A DNA stretch of 64,000 nucleotides from NCBI GenBank assembly GCA_002224055.1, contig AZLU01000002.1, positions 420,777 through 484,776 of the forward strand, written 5' to 3'. This DNA is from Pezizomycotina sp. ARF18 (lineage: Eukaryota > Ascomycota). The translations under genes were made by a program, and so were the position numbers. This document shows, piece by piece, positions 48,285 through 60,575 of the stretch (position 1 is the stretch's first letter; each line of letters opens with the position of its first letter). The notes beneath the pieces are model-generated. The model made no database searches. It saw only the letters and a program-made list of their open reading frames with translations, and was not told where the DNA came from.

Positions 48285-51200
48285 AATAAAACAAAGCGAA
48301 CTTCGAGAAAATGAAATAAAAATGAGTTTTAAAATAGAAATAAATAAATTAAAAAAGCCTCGTCATCAACAAACAAGTTCTATCTTGGTATGTCTGGCTC
48401 AAATACTTATTTATAGAGAAGTAACGGTCTTCTGCTTGAGCCTGGAACTCCACGCACCCCTAGCCATTTTTCAATTTATTTTCCATTTATAGCAATAAAG
48501 TGCTCGCTCCTTTAGCAAAAAAAAACTGCAATTTGAAGCGAAGGTTCCGGCCATCGAGAGAATCTCAAGTATTTTTATTTTTTATATATTTGTTAGGAAA
48601 ATACCAAAAAAAAAAAAAAAAAAAAAAAAAGGTTTAATAGAAACAATAAAAAAAAACGAAGAAAGCAATAATATATTATTATCAGGCCAGGATTATTATG
48701 ACCTTTTAGTGTCTTTCTACCTTGCGTCGACCGGTTTAGCTTGGCTGTGGCGATCTCTTTTGTGACGGGCTTATTGATCCTTTTTTTTTTTTTTTTTTTT
48801 TTTGGTGGACAAGAAGCATTTTTCCGGCTAGGATCCACAGACCCATTAATTTAGCTTCTTGAGCCTTGAAGCTCCAGGCTCTAGGTAGCTCTTGCCCTGC
48901 ATTATAAAAGTGTTGATATAGCGTGGGCTGCTCTTTAGAAGGATTCTCGTAGCTTTACAAATTGCGGTAGGCATCAGCATTGTTAAGAAAACATGCCCAC
49001 TTTCGTCCGAACCACGGATCACGGTATTGATCCTGGTTGGACGGCAAAAATCACTTTCCCCTCTGAATTTTTCCAACTGGAAGACTAGAGAGTTTTCAGA
49101 TGAAAAAGGAGAAAAACTACTGGTTTTACTTCACGGTGTCTCCTGCGGAACGGACCACAGACCTGTGAGAGCTGCAGTTTGCAGTGAGAAGTTAATGCGC
49201 TGAATCGAACCAGTGAGAGTTTGTTCTTGTGTTTCTTCGTCCAATGTCGACTGCAGGAATTATGGAGAAAGAAAAGGCTGCTATCAGAAGCAGGACCCCC
49301 AAACTATACTATCTCGGGCTTAGCTTTTGCATGTCAATGCGGGTTTTAATTTGCCCTCGGGCTTCGTTTAGATGTAGCTTTGATAGTGGATTGACATTAT
49401 TTTGCATCCCCCTTCAAGAGCAGAAAACATTGATAAATATAAGCTTACGTCGCTGCCAGTGCCATGAGCAATTTGCTAACAATGGTGGATCTGTCGAGCT
49501 CTTGACCGGCAATTTTCAGTATTTCAGTTTTTCTTTGCAAAATTTGTAATCCCTCAATCGCCGCAGTTTCTTCTTTTTTTTTTTTTTTTTTTTTTTTTTG
49601 CTTTTTTCTCCCTTTTATCGCCGATTTTAAGGGGGGGCTTCACAAGCTCACGAGCAATTTTTAGTAACAAAGAGCTTTTTCTACCCCGCACTTGCTCACC
49701 GAAACAAATTTAATTGCCGTCTTTCTTTCCTTCCTTTCCTTACCGTAAAGCAAAAACTCCTAACAAATTTGTAAGTATCCTGTTACGGGTGGTAAATTTC
49801 TCCAAGTTTCACCAGTTTCTACCTAGCTGTCCAAGCGAGCTCAAGCTTTCTCATTGCATTTTCACATGTATCTAAGTAGCTATTGAGGTGAAACACTGCT
49901 ATCTGTACTTGTTTCTATCTTTGAAGAAGAAGCTGTGGCAAATGCCTAGGCAAATATACTAGGGTTTTACCTGTAGGTTTTTCTTAGCAGTATTGACCCT
50001 AGCCTCGGTAGTGATATCAACCGGGGGGCTGGTGGGTTGAGGGTTGTGGTTCAACGGTGGCTTTAACTACAAGGGCATCTAGATAGGTGCTCATACCCGT
50101 GTTTACTGGGTTTTCTGTTAAAACATCGCTGTCGTTTTTCTCTCGATGTGATGTGACATGTCGCAACAATGCTTGGATGTGATAGTGATAGGTAGGGATT
50201 ATAGAAGCTTCCCTTCCTTCCTTTTCCCGTCTGTTCGAGTTCTGAGTGCTCCTTCACCCTTGCCATTCTTGACTTCGTCTGATCTCGTTATGGAGTTCGA
50301 GGGATGTTTCATTGCATTGCTTCAAAGCCCGTTCTTCTTAGTCATTAGATATCTTTCCGTAGCATTCGAACTTGTTGAAAGTTCTCTCCGATCACACAGA
50401 CGGCATGAACGGCCGGCTCGTCATATCCCGTCTCATTTCTATCATGACCTCTTATCCCGAACGAAAGCAAGGGCTCCTTCCTTTCTTATCCGAGTTTTTG
50501 CCGCGCTACGGCTCTTAATCTCATCATACAACAAAACTTCGAGAATTTGAGAGCTATTGTCTTCAGCATTTTGCACCACCTTGTTCATCTGAGCTTTCGA
50601 AACTTACAATTCCTTCAGTCCAGAACTCCGCAATATGCACGGTACACTACTAACTATCTCTTGCAGCTCTCTTTTCCCAATAGTTCGGACTTCGCTTAGG
50701 ATCAAGGATATGTATTATTTTCAGAAGATGGTGTCGAGGTTGGTTTTCCAACTTACTGCGTGTAAATGCACTAAGACGAAACGAGAAATGGGCTGAAGGA
50801 CTTTTTTTTTTTTTTTTTTTTTTCGCTCCGATCATCGATTGCATTCGGTTTAGCTTCAGTAATCAGCGAAAGAGCCCCGCTCATGCAGGAATGCAGAGGC
50901 TTACCCCACAATATATCCAGAGCCAGCCAACCATTCGCTTCACAACTCGCAGCTTGAGAATGCAAGCTTGGATAGTCGCCGCTCACGTTCATCCGATGTG
51001 TTTACTGGATCGCTTGTCATGCTTTCCCGCTGATATTGCACGGACATGAAAGAATATGTAATGTACATCGCGATGTTGGTTTCCTTACGCTCATTCAAAC
51101 TCAACACCAGCTACTGATGAAGATTGTTGTTTCTTCTGATATCTGCTTGCCGCGCTTTGCTGATAATGCAATGTATTGTCCCTTACGCTGAACTTGCGCA

Positions 51201-52882
51201 TTTTTTTGGTTGTGTTCTCATATATGGTACTTATATAATATGTAGCTTGTAGCTGCATGCAGCTCGACTCTAGTAGGTTGTTCCCATGATCATTTCTTTT
51301 TCAACTCCCACGTTTTTTTCACTTACAGGAAAAAATAATCAGGAAATATAATCCCTGTAAGTTTCATTGCTTTTTACCTGTATCTACTGGTTTATCTCTC
51401 AATATCAAGCCAGCTTTCTTCTTTTTCTTCCTAATTCTTTATTATTTTTTTAGGTTCAGCTCCATCCGAAGTTAATGAAATCTATGGTGCTCACAAACCA
51501 CCTCCACCCACGCTGTCAAATCACGTCTCGAATGGCGCATTTTACGCAAAACACACTGTTATATCACGCCACCACACCTGTCTTATATATAAACCCTTCC
51601 AGGGCTGTTGGACACCATCTTTTCGATATATATTACGAAAGCCTTATGAATTTCGAGCACACCATCTTTTTGATTCCCTATTCTGCGAGAAATATTGTTC
51701 TCTGATGTATAAAACGTTTACTGGCACATATTTTTTTCTCCGAGAACCCTGCTTGAGGTTGATATGGATTAAACCCAGCTCTCAGTACTTATAAACACAC
51801 CCACTACAAGAAATGTCACAGTAATGTAAGTTATGAGAAGATATTGCCCCGTTTTTTTTTTTTTTTTTTTTTTTCAACTTTGAGCCGCAGTTATTTTCTT
51901 CTATATATAAGACATCAAGGATGTGATTTGCATGAAAACCCCAGGCAAGTTTATCTAATCGCCTGAACTATGGCTAGCTTGCTAAGACGTACCACCGAAC
52001 ATGGGTGAGAAAACGAATTTTGTTTTTCTGATATCGGTATTTCACGAAAAGACGATATATTTGAGAAGCAGAAGTGGCTTAAGACATGAGAGGATATATT
52101 CGTGGGCAAACGCGTCAAAGAAAACGTAGAATGATATTGCCCCTCCGATGGAGGGAAGCTGGAACATGTAAAGCCTTTTCTTGGTCCTGCTCTGAATCCA
52201 CCGGAAAGACATTTCTTTCCTTTTTCTTCACGGTATGGAATGTTTTCTGTATATCAATAGCCAGACCATTCTTAAAGAACAATAGGATTATCTCCGTAAG
52301 CTGCCTATCAAAACTTCTTAGTTATTATTTTTCGGCGCAACCGAACATAGAAATCCCTCCAGCCAGACCAATAAAATAGTTCCTGTCTTCGTTCTTTGCA
52401 TTGTAAATCATATGGGCACTAGACCTATTCTTACGGTTCTTTTCCTCTTTTCTTTTTTTAATGTGTGTCGTCGGCCGCGTGGTATCCTACATGTGGGTCT
52501 TGTGATGCAAGTTACAACATCAATACTACAACTACAACTATAATATTTCTTTTTATATAACAGCTTGACGACGACGTCGACAGGCTGATAGACGAGAAAG
52601 ATCTTTTTGCGGATTTTGATATATCCATGCGACTCGGACACCGGGGTTACGATATGACTTGTTTCTTTTTTTTTTTTTTTTTTCTTTTTTTTTTTTTGGA
52701 TATTAATGACTTCGATGATCCATAATTTCCTTTTTCTAATGATGACAAAAGTCCGGTTTCCTTTTTACATATATCGGTGATATATTAATGATGTATATAT
52801 GTATATCTATTTCTGCTTTTTATATCTAGGTAGATATTGATGTAAAGACATGTATCCTTTCGCTTTAAAGAAGTAGCTTCGG

Positions 52883-52914
<32 letters not shown>

Positions 52915-55900
52915 TTGGTGATATTTCACAGAACTTGGGATAAACTTTTATATGGATTGTATCTCCACTTCGTAAGTCGATAGATAGTAGTGTAATGTGG
53001 ATATGAACTATCATCGGAGCTTAGACCCGCAAGCTAGGGCACGTATCTGACCATAAAACTTCGCTTTTCTCTATATTGGCCTCTTCTTCTCTAGCTTCAG
53101 AAGCTTCAATGTGGCTTCGCAAAGTTTTTTGGAAGCTCTGAATCCGCCACCGCTAAGGCCTAAGGCTCGAGCTTCTAAAGTTCTTAAAGACGAGGTTCCA
53201 GCTTCAAGCCACTGACGATATTTTCTTTTTCTTTTTTTTCGCTTCGCATTTCGCCTCGTAGCTATATCCTTGTCGTCTTACATGGGTAGCAAGAGAAGAG
53301 AAAAAAAGTAAACTCGCCTCGTCCTAATGACGGGAAATATACCCCGGCCTACAGACATTATTAAATGATACTGTGACCTCTAATCTATCTCCATTTTCTT
53401 GAACTCCAGGGTTATAAAAAGGAGCACGAGTTTCAACGGCTTTTCACTTTTTAGTGTTTTTTTTTTTTTTTTTTTTTGACGAAGAGGATATTGCTAACTT
53501 GCTAAGGACTGCGCAAATGCTAACAAATGCCATTATGATCAGTGTCCCTTGCACATTTCGCTACGCACGTTTTTACATTGTGGTGCATGATACTTCTTTG
53601 CTTTTCGCCATTGTGTATCTTCTTTTTGAGGTTACCGCGGATGTTGGAGTTTTCTGATATCTGGGTTGTGGAGAAAATGTTAGTTTTACGAACTAGCTAC
53701 AGCTGGGAACACGTTTTCAGCAATAGAGAAAGCAGCGAAAGACGATGATAGGTTGACATGAACGTCAAGAGAAAAAGTTTAAAATGAGGAAGTATACCTA
53801 CATATACATTAATCATACTATTGTCATTTTTATTTTTTGTGATGTTGCAGGATTTTTTGTGCTTGTGATCAAGTCTCAGGACTTTACGGATATCGAACAT
53901 CCGCAGCTACAACTACTTGTAAAATACCCCGATATACCTCAAACCATTTTTTGCGAACTCCTTCGAGGAGTATCCAGCTTCTCGCGGGTGAAATGAGGAA
54001 GCCTTGTCATTTCTTTAATTTAAAAAAAAAAAAAAAAAACCAATCTAGATAATAATATTGATGGATTTCGTTCTTGATATTTGGAAGTTCGAGGGATTCA
54101 TCTCTCTCACAGAGGCAATGGCCCGTTCAAAAATACCAAAGTAAACTTTGATTTTTTCTGGAATATTTCGAAAATAAGGAGAGGATACGGACAGAACGGT
54201 TGGAGATCTCTAATTTTCTCAAAGCCTTCTGTCCGGAGGGAAGACAAGGCTAGAACACTTCCTTGAGGAGGCGAAGAGTGCGAAGGCAACATGGCAGACT
54301 CACTTAATACCAACATTCCATGTTTGTTAACAGATATAATAATCCTCTTCGACAGAACATTTTGTGTTGTCTCATGATGGATTTTTCTCAGTCATTGATC
54401 GGCACTTTGTTCTAATAATAAGAATATATCAGCGGTTACGATTTTATGTGGCATTTGATCGTAATGGGTTTACGAATCCTCTTTCTACGAGCGTAAACAA
54501 GGCTTTGGCTTCCAGTGACTTCCATATTATCAGACTAATTATCTTTCATACTATGTAAATTCAAGGGAAGAAGGGAGTTCTTCAAGGCGGCTTCTGTTTT
54601 CCGCTACATGTCCGAGGTGACTCTTTTGAGATGAAAGGCTTTGCGTCACTTCATGGCTATTTCTGATGAATATTCTTTGCTTGAAGTATTTTTACTAGCA
54701 GTGATTGACTCGACTGTTGAGTAGAAGACGTGGATAGAATAACAAAGAAACGAAGAGAACCTATTCACCTCAATATGCTGTGAGCATGACGGACTGACAG
54801 CCTTGCCTACTCATTCCTAACCATTTTTGCCACCTTTTCTTCATCGTTGGCCATAGAGGACCACAGAACAGTCCATTGTAGATGCAATGTGGGAATGTGC
54901 ACGTGGGCTTTATATGTCTACTCCTATGAGGCCTCTTCCAGTGGGTATGAATGTGCCAGAATGTGTTACAAATTATTAGCGGATCTTTGGCATTACTCTG
55001 TAGAGGTTTACAGTTATTACACACCAATATACGCCCCGTTGAGCACCGAGTAGACAAAATACGCATCACGAACGTACAGAGAGCAGCTGCCAAAGCGACT
55101 TCCGGTTGCCTCGTTATCGCTTTTATAGTTTCTATAATAGTAAAAAGCTCTCCAGAAACGCTGAAAGCTTTAAACATCTGGAGATATTTTCAGAGAGCTT
55201 GACTTCCTGAGATGTTCATGGCAAGTAAAGCAAGGCGTAGGAGATACTCAGGTACGCCTCTTTCAAGAACATTCATGAAAATGAAGTGCTTAAGGAAAAT
55301 GAGCTGATACAGCCTTTATTTGGCTATCTGCTAACTCTTCCAGATCGCGGCGTTCCTATGATTACCGATAGGTGTATGAATCCAATATCTTCGAGTAAAC
55401 CAGAAATCTCTCCATGTTCTTAGATGTTCAAGTATTCAGAAACGTATCCGTCGCATTACAGGAAAGGGAAACGGAGACTTCAAGTTAAGTACTAGCATTC
55501 TAAGAATTGAATACGACTGGCCTATTTCAACGGGACATGTTCTCGAGAGTTAAATTGGTTGGGATAGAATTCGTTATTGCATTTTCGCTGTAGATTCGTA
55601 GCTCGAATATACTGCTCTACGCTGAAAGATACTTTCTAATCCAACAATACGCCACTTCTGATGCCATGTATGGCCAACTTAACAACCCACACCAGAATAA
55701 TCGGAGCTCTTGCTAAGCCAAAACTGTTAGCGTATAAAGCTTGTTCTCCTTGACAACCGCCTGTAAATACCCGAGATGCCGCTGTATCTGGCCGAAACCT
55801 TAGTTTTTGAGCCCTCAACAAAGAATTTCACTATTCTTCCTGCTATTACATTATAGCAGTCACAGATAGCTATATTCTTATGTATTTAAAGGCAGACGTG

Positions 55901-58900
55901 CGTACAACTTGTTTATTTTAAATCTTTATACTCAATTAAATCCTTTTGCTCACATATACGATTTGGAAGGTTTGAACCTACAAAAACTGCATAAATGATA
56001 TATCGCGCTTCTCGAATGTCTAGCCTGGAATCATCGTTGCCGTGTCAACAAATTTATCGAAATGGTTTTCGAATAGCAGAAGCACGAATTATACGAAAAA
56101 CGGCACTGGTTAACAGCGTCCGAATCGTGGATAAGATCATATAAAATGAAACAATATGCTTGAGCGCCAGCAAAAGGTTTATCCGAAGAAATAAAAGAAA
56201 ACGACCACATATTCCGGTGATCGTTGCTCTCTCCTTTATTCTTACGTCGATATCTCCCCCAATTTAGGTTATTTCGTATATAATTTTTAGGGTTTTTGTA
56301 ACCAATCATCAAGTATTCGTGCCATCCACCGTTCTAGCCATGCCCTCATAGTGCCACTTACGGGTTGCGCTAACGCACGATATTCCGTAGCATTAAATCC
56401 AGAGAAACACAAGGACAATAAGCCTCTTCAGACTAATTCCCAGTTCATCGTTGTTTTCCAACTACTGAAACGTTACTCTTAAACTGCAATCAAACGCTTC
56501 CTTACCTCGAAGGCCTCGGTCTCTTTGCAAATACCATGCGTGCTCCATTAAATCTCAAAGCGGTCTAAGCTCATAGAAAATATCGTATTATTGTTTCCGG
56601 GGATAGCAAGAAAATTGAGGCCCAACCTCCTATCTATGGTAAGCACGCGTCGCGCTTCCCGCGAATGTCGTTGCAAAGTCATCTCCTGCGGAAGTGCAGC
56701 TAATGCGCCGAATCCGAGAGCCATCACGTTTACTTAGCTCTGATTATAACATTGTTTCAAGATATTTAATCAGCGAAGAGATGTGTTCCTGTGGTACCGG
56801 ACATTTTAGAGTTACCACTCTTGTTCGTGCTACATATTCATCTTGTGGAGCTATAACATCTGTAGTGCTACAGGAGTTGATTATCGTATAACTTCTGAAA
56901 CTGGAATATAGTTCCCTATCAGCCTATCTTTATGAGTTAAAAGTCATTATGTGAGCAACGTGGACGACGGGATCGAAGAGGAGTAATGGAGATCCTCTAA
57001 GAGGTCCTATAGACTCCCTGAGCGGAACAACGACGCATAAAAGGCTAAACCCGGAACAGTGGAGCGATTCGGTGTTACGAACATGGCTTACTCGAGAAGA
57101 TCCTTCTTTTCCACGAAAAAAGCTTCTATCTGATGCTTCCTAGAATAGCTGTCCAAACCTTCAAACACCGGCCAAAAAAAAAAAAAAAAAAACAATTGCG
57201 TTACTCCGTTAGATACGGATAACTGTCAAAGCTATGCCAAAGGAAGTGTCAACGAAACAAATGACATTTCCGAAAGTTATTAAGATACATAGTTGGATTT
57301 ACGACATTCCACGAAGACATATGTCCGCAATGCGAAACATCTAATGTCCAATCTCTTGATGTCAAATTCGAGTAGGCTAAGCTTCTGTATTATGCGGAAA
57401 AGTTTGATGGCCTAAGCCATGGCTTATAAAGCTTGTTTCGTTTTACCATTTATCCAACACAGCTCACCATGCGCCGGCGAATATTCAAATTCCACGTTTA
57501 ATTTAAGCTTTTTTGTTTTTACCATTTATCCTACCAATAGATGTTATCATGCGCACTAGCTAGGATTCAAGATCCTATCTTATACTTTGGTTCCTTCACG
57601 GATAAGTTGTAGCACATAATTTGCGCCAGGTCTCCGTTTCCCTCGCCTTGCTCGGCGATTACACAGAGCTCTGCGTTGTGGCCTATGCCAAGAGGCATCT
57701 AGATAGGTCAGATCACCGTCGTGCATTTCCAACATTCGCTTCGTGTTACCTATTTATTTTTCTTATCCCTCTCCTTATCTACCGTAGGTGCTAATTTTGG
57801 GCCTATTCCGATTCCAGGACTAAGCATGAACAGACTCACCGATTCTGATCAGTATTCCAGATTTATTTTCTGACGTGGAAGCTGCAATAGTAAGAGACGA
57901 TGATGCCTAGCTAGGTCTGTGACCGTACCGGCCGTAGCTCTGCACGGGCTCGGTAAGAAACCACCAGGATCTCAAGCAATTAAGTCCTAGGTCCAGAAAT
58001 AAAAACGCGTGGTGAGACTTCTGACGAGGATTCTTGAGCAACTCAGGGCTTAAAATTCCCGAGCTTCCAGAAAATTTTCAAATTAATACCGTTTGATTCA
58101 TCCAGAAAGGGAGAAAATAAAATGCAGCGCCCGAAGGAATATTTTGACGTCAAGCAATGCCATGGCATTCTTAGACGTCTTTCTATATTACCAGGCTTGA
58201 AAAAATAGTGTCCTTCCAAGAATTACACTGCCTTGCCGAAGGTTGTGATACTATTTGCGCCGAGCTTTTAGCAGTTTTAGCGAGGAATCCCTACCGTTTT
58301 GGAACCAAAGTATTTGTCAAAGGCTCCTTCTGTTGTCGCATGGACATTGCATTGGGCTTCTTTTTTTTTTTTTTTTTTTTTTTACAACTTACCACCCAAG
58401 AGCAAGAAAAGTCCGGGTTAATAGCCACTCATCCACTTTCAGGCTTCTTTCCGTTACTGATTGTTTAGCCAGAACATTATCGTTTCTACTTATTCCTCTT
58501 CGTTTCTGGTGCATTGCCAGTCCCTAAGGCAAGCACGAAGCTGAAAATAGCAACAAAATCAAAGACAGCTTTAAGCGGGGAGGTGAACTTTGCATCGCCA
58601 GAGTAGGACAAAACCCACACACCTAAAATTTTGCCTCAGCCGCAACGAGGGTTTCTGCAAAATCTATTGGGCAATATATTCCCGCTTCCGGTAGATTGAA
58701 ATTGGGCGTTAATGTTCCCCAATCTTCTGTCAATCGTCGTACGAGAGATGCGACGGTAGCAGTATTTGAAAATTGATAATAAAATAACGTATATACTAAG
58801 TAATAAAAATAAAGAAATAAATGAAAGTAAATCAATTCAGGAACGAATCAAGGCTACACAAGCCCGCCGTGTTCATATACAGAGTAAATTCACGATGCTT

Positions 58901-59391
58901 TAACAATGTCAGTTACAATAACTTCCAAAATGGCTTCAAGAACCATCTTGCATTTTGCTCGTGATCTCCGAAATACGGTTGTTTTGGGACGAAACATGGC
59001 GCTTGAAAGTTGACAGCAAAGGCATCGCAAGACACGGACAATTTACCCAAAAATATTCACAACCCCTTGACACCAACCCGGGCATCCCGCCATGGGCGGG
59101 ATCCAGACCTTTGGGTTTTGACTCCTTGCAACAGAAAGAAATAAAAATAAAATATAACAATAGACACCAGAATAGCCACAAGAGCCAGCGCGTCGAAGTT
59201 AATGCTAACTTCTCACGTTCTCGATAGATTAAAGAGGCGTTCTGTGCGTGTGTTTTCTTTATAAAACGACATCCAAAACTGGCGTAGATTGGATTGGCTA
59301 TAACCGGCCTTTCAAATCGAAAAGGCGACTAAGCGACAGGCGATCTCCACAAAGCAAAAATACAAAAAAAAAAAAAAAAAAAAAAAAAAAA
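48254..59391. repeat. Cluster of long A/T homopolymers
   Basis: Thirteen runs: A28 at 48254, A25 at 48606, T23 at 48781, T26 at 49574, T22 at 50802, T23 at 51852, T about 30 with a C at 52666, T about 20 at 52897, T21 at 53457, A18 at 54022, A19 at 57174, T23 at 58361 and A28 at 59364. Both orientations occur. None shows an adjacent SINE/LINE body or target-site duplication that I can see. Confidence 0.85.
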
Positions 59392-60575
59392 CGCCTGTTT
59401 TACGGGGGTGATTTAAGAAACGAGCCTCTACCTATTCCGTGTGCGACTCGACGAGACAGCAGTGTTTAAAGGGCCACTGAGCGCGAGGAATGAATTGCGA
59501 TCAATATCCGTTCATTTATAGACCATCGTACGACAGTTTATTATCAACGGGCGGAAAACGAAGGCTTGCAAGCTGCAACGCTCTCGGTCGGATATATATT
59601 AGCTTCTCCGATAGATTGGACCTTCTCTTCACAACACAATCCCTCTGCATTCTTGGGCTTTTTTTATTTTCCCTCTTTTGAAAAAGCCACGCTGCGCAGT
59701 TGCATTATTTTAATACCCTTTTTCCCGTTCATCCACGAAGGGTGCTGTACTAGGGATCCCTTCAGCCTTCACACCCAAGTTGCCAGACTTTCCCTTTTCC
59801 AATACCTCAAAACCCTTGCTTGTGCATTTCCCGTTAGTGTGGGTGTGTGAAAAAAAAGAACGAGGGACAAGAGATCTAGGCGCCGCTTTCATATTCCCTT
59901 TTGCCCCTCTTCCCTTGAAAAACTTTATCCTTCAAGGCATATTCCGTTCCCTAGTATCTTCCTTATTATCCTTTCTCAATATATATATTTCAGGGACAGG
60001 CCAGTCCCCTGGATCATCAATCCTGTCTGTTCCTTTTTGAGTGTATCTAATATCTCAAATCATTTTCTTTTTTACCTTGTCGTTCGTTATATATTTTTCT
60101 AGGATATTTTCTGCTTTTACGAGTGAGTAAACCGGCGTTCATTCTCCCATCCCTGCCGAAACATCGGCGTCGTCAGTCGTCGATCCGGAAGAGTCTTTTT
60201 TTGTTTTGCGAGATCTGCCAACACACCACCGAAAGCTGAGTTTAAAGCCGGGGGTCCGTTCGAAAACTCCCTTGTGCCTAGTATCCTACAATTACTACAA
60301 TTAGCAACCACGGCGATCAGTGGGGAAGATTTAAAAATAACGACACCTACCATTAAAACCCCCTCTCTGCCACGCGATAGGAACCATTTAAGACCTAGCT
60401 ATCACGCTATTTTCAAGGTAGTTTAATCTTCTTTGACAGCTTTCGCTTTTTTTCTATTCTCAATTCAAGCTCACTTAATAGCTAGGCTAAAAAGTTTATT
60501 GTAATTTAGACGAGCTAGACGACCGATTTTTGAAGCTGGAAAGGATACATTCTATAGCGTTAGACGTATATCAAC

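Larger units (their letters stand above)
45568..60575. other. 15-kb gene desert
   Basis: No recognisable gene, tRNA or transposon over 15 kb. AT-rich, with a large A5T-type island and many A or T homopolymers of 18-28 bases. Open frames up to about 150 codons exist (for example 50158-50550 +), but without family signature, splice structure or clear codon bias. About 59600-60570 is pyrimidine-rich on the + strand, as expected for the leader of the gene at 60576. A long regulatory region or noncoding RNA is possible. Confidence 0.5.

Noticed and set aside
49190-49240. TGGTTCGATTCAG on the minus strand, like a tRNA T-arm
   Set aside because: No acceptor, D or anticodon arms can be drawn around it.
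50158-50550. 130-codon open frame (+) in the desert
   Set aside because: No recognisable domain, and composition follows the surrounding noncoding DNA. Kept only as an untested possibility.
50075-57710. Shared 15-base word GGCATCTAGATAGGT near 50078 and 57695
   Set aside because: One or two such matches are expected by chance in 64 kb.
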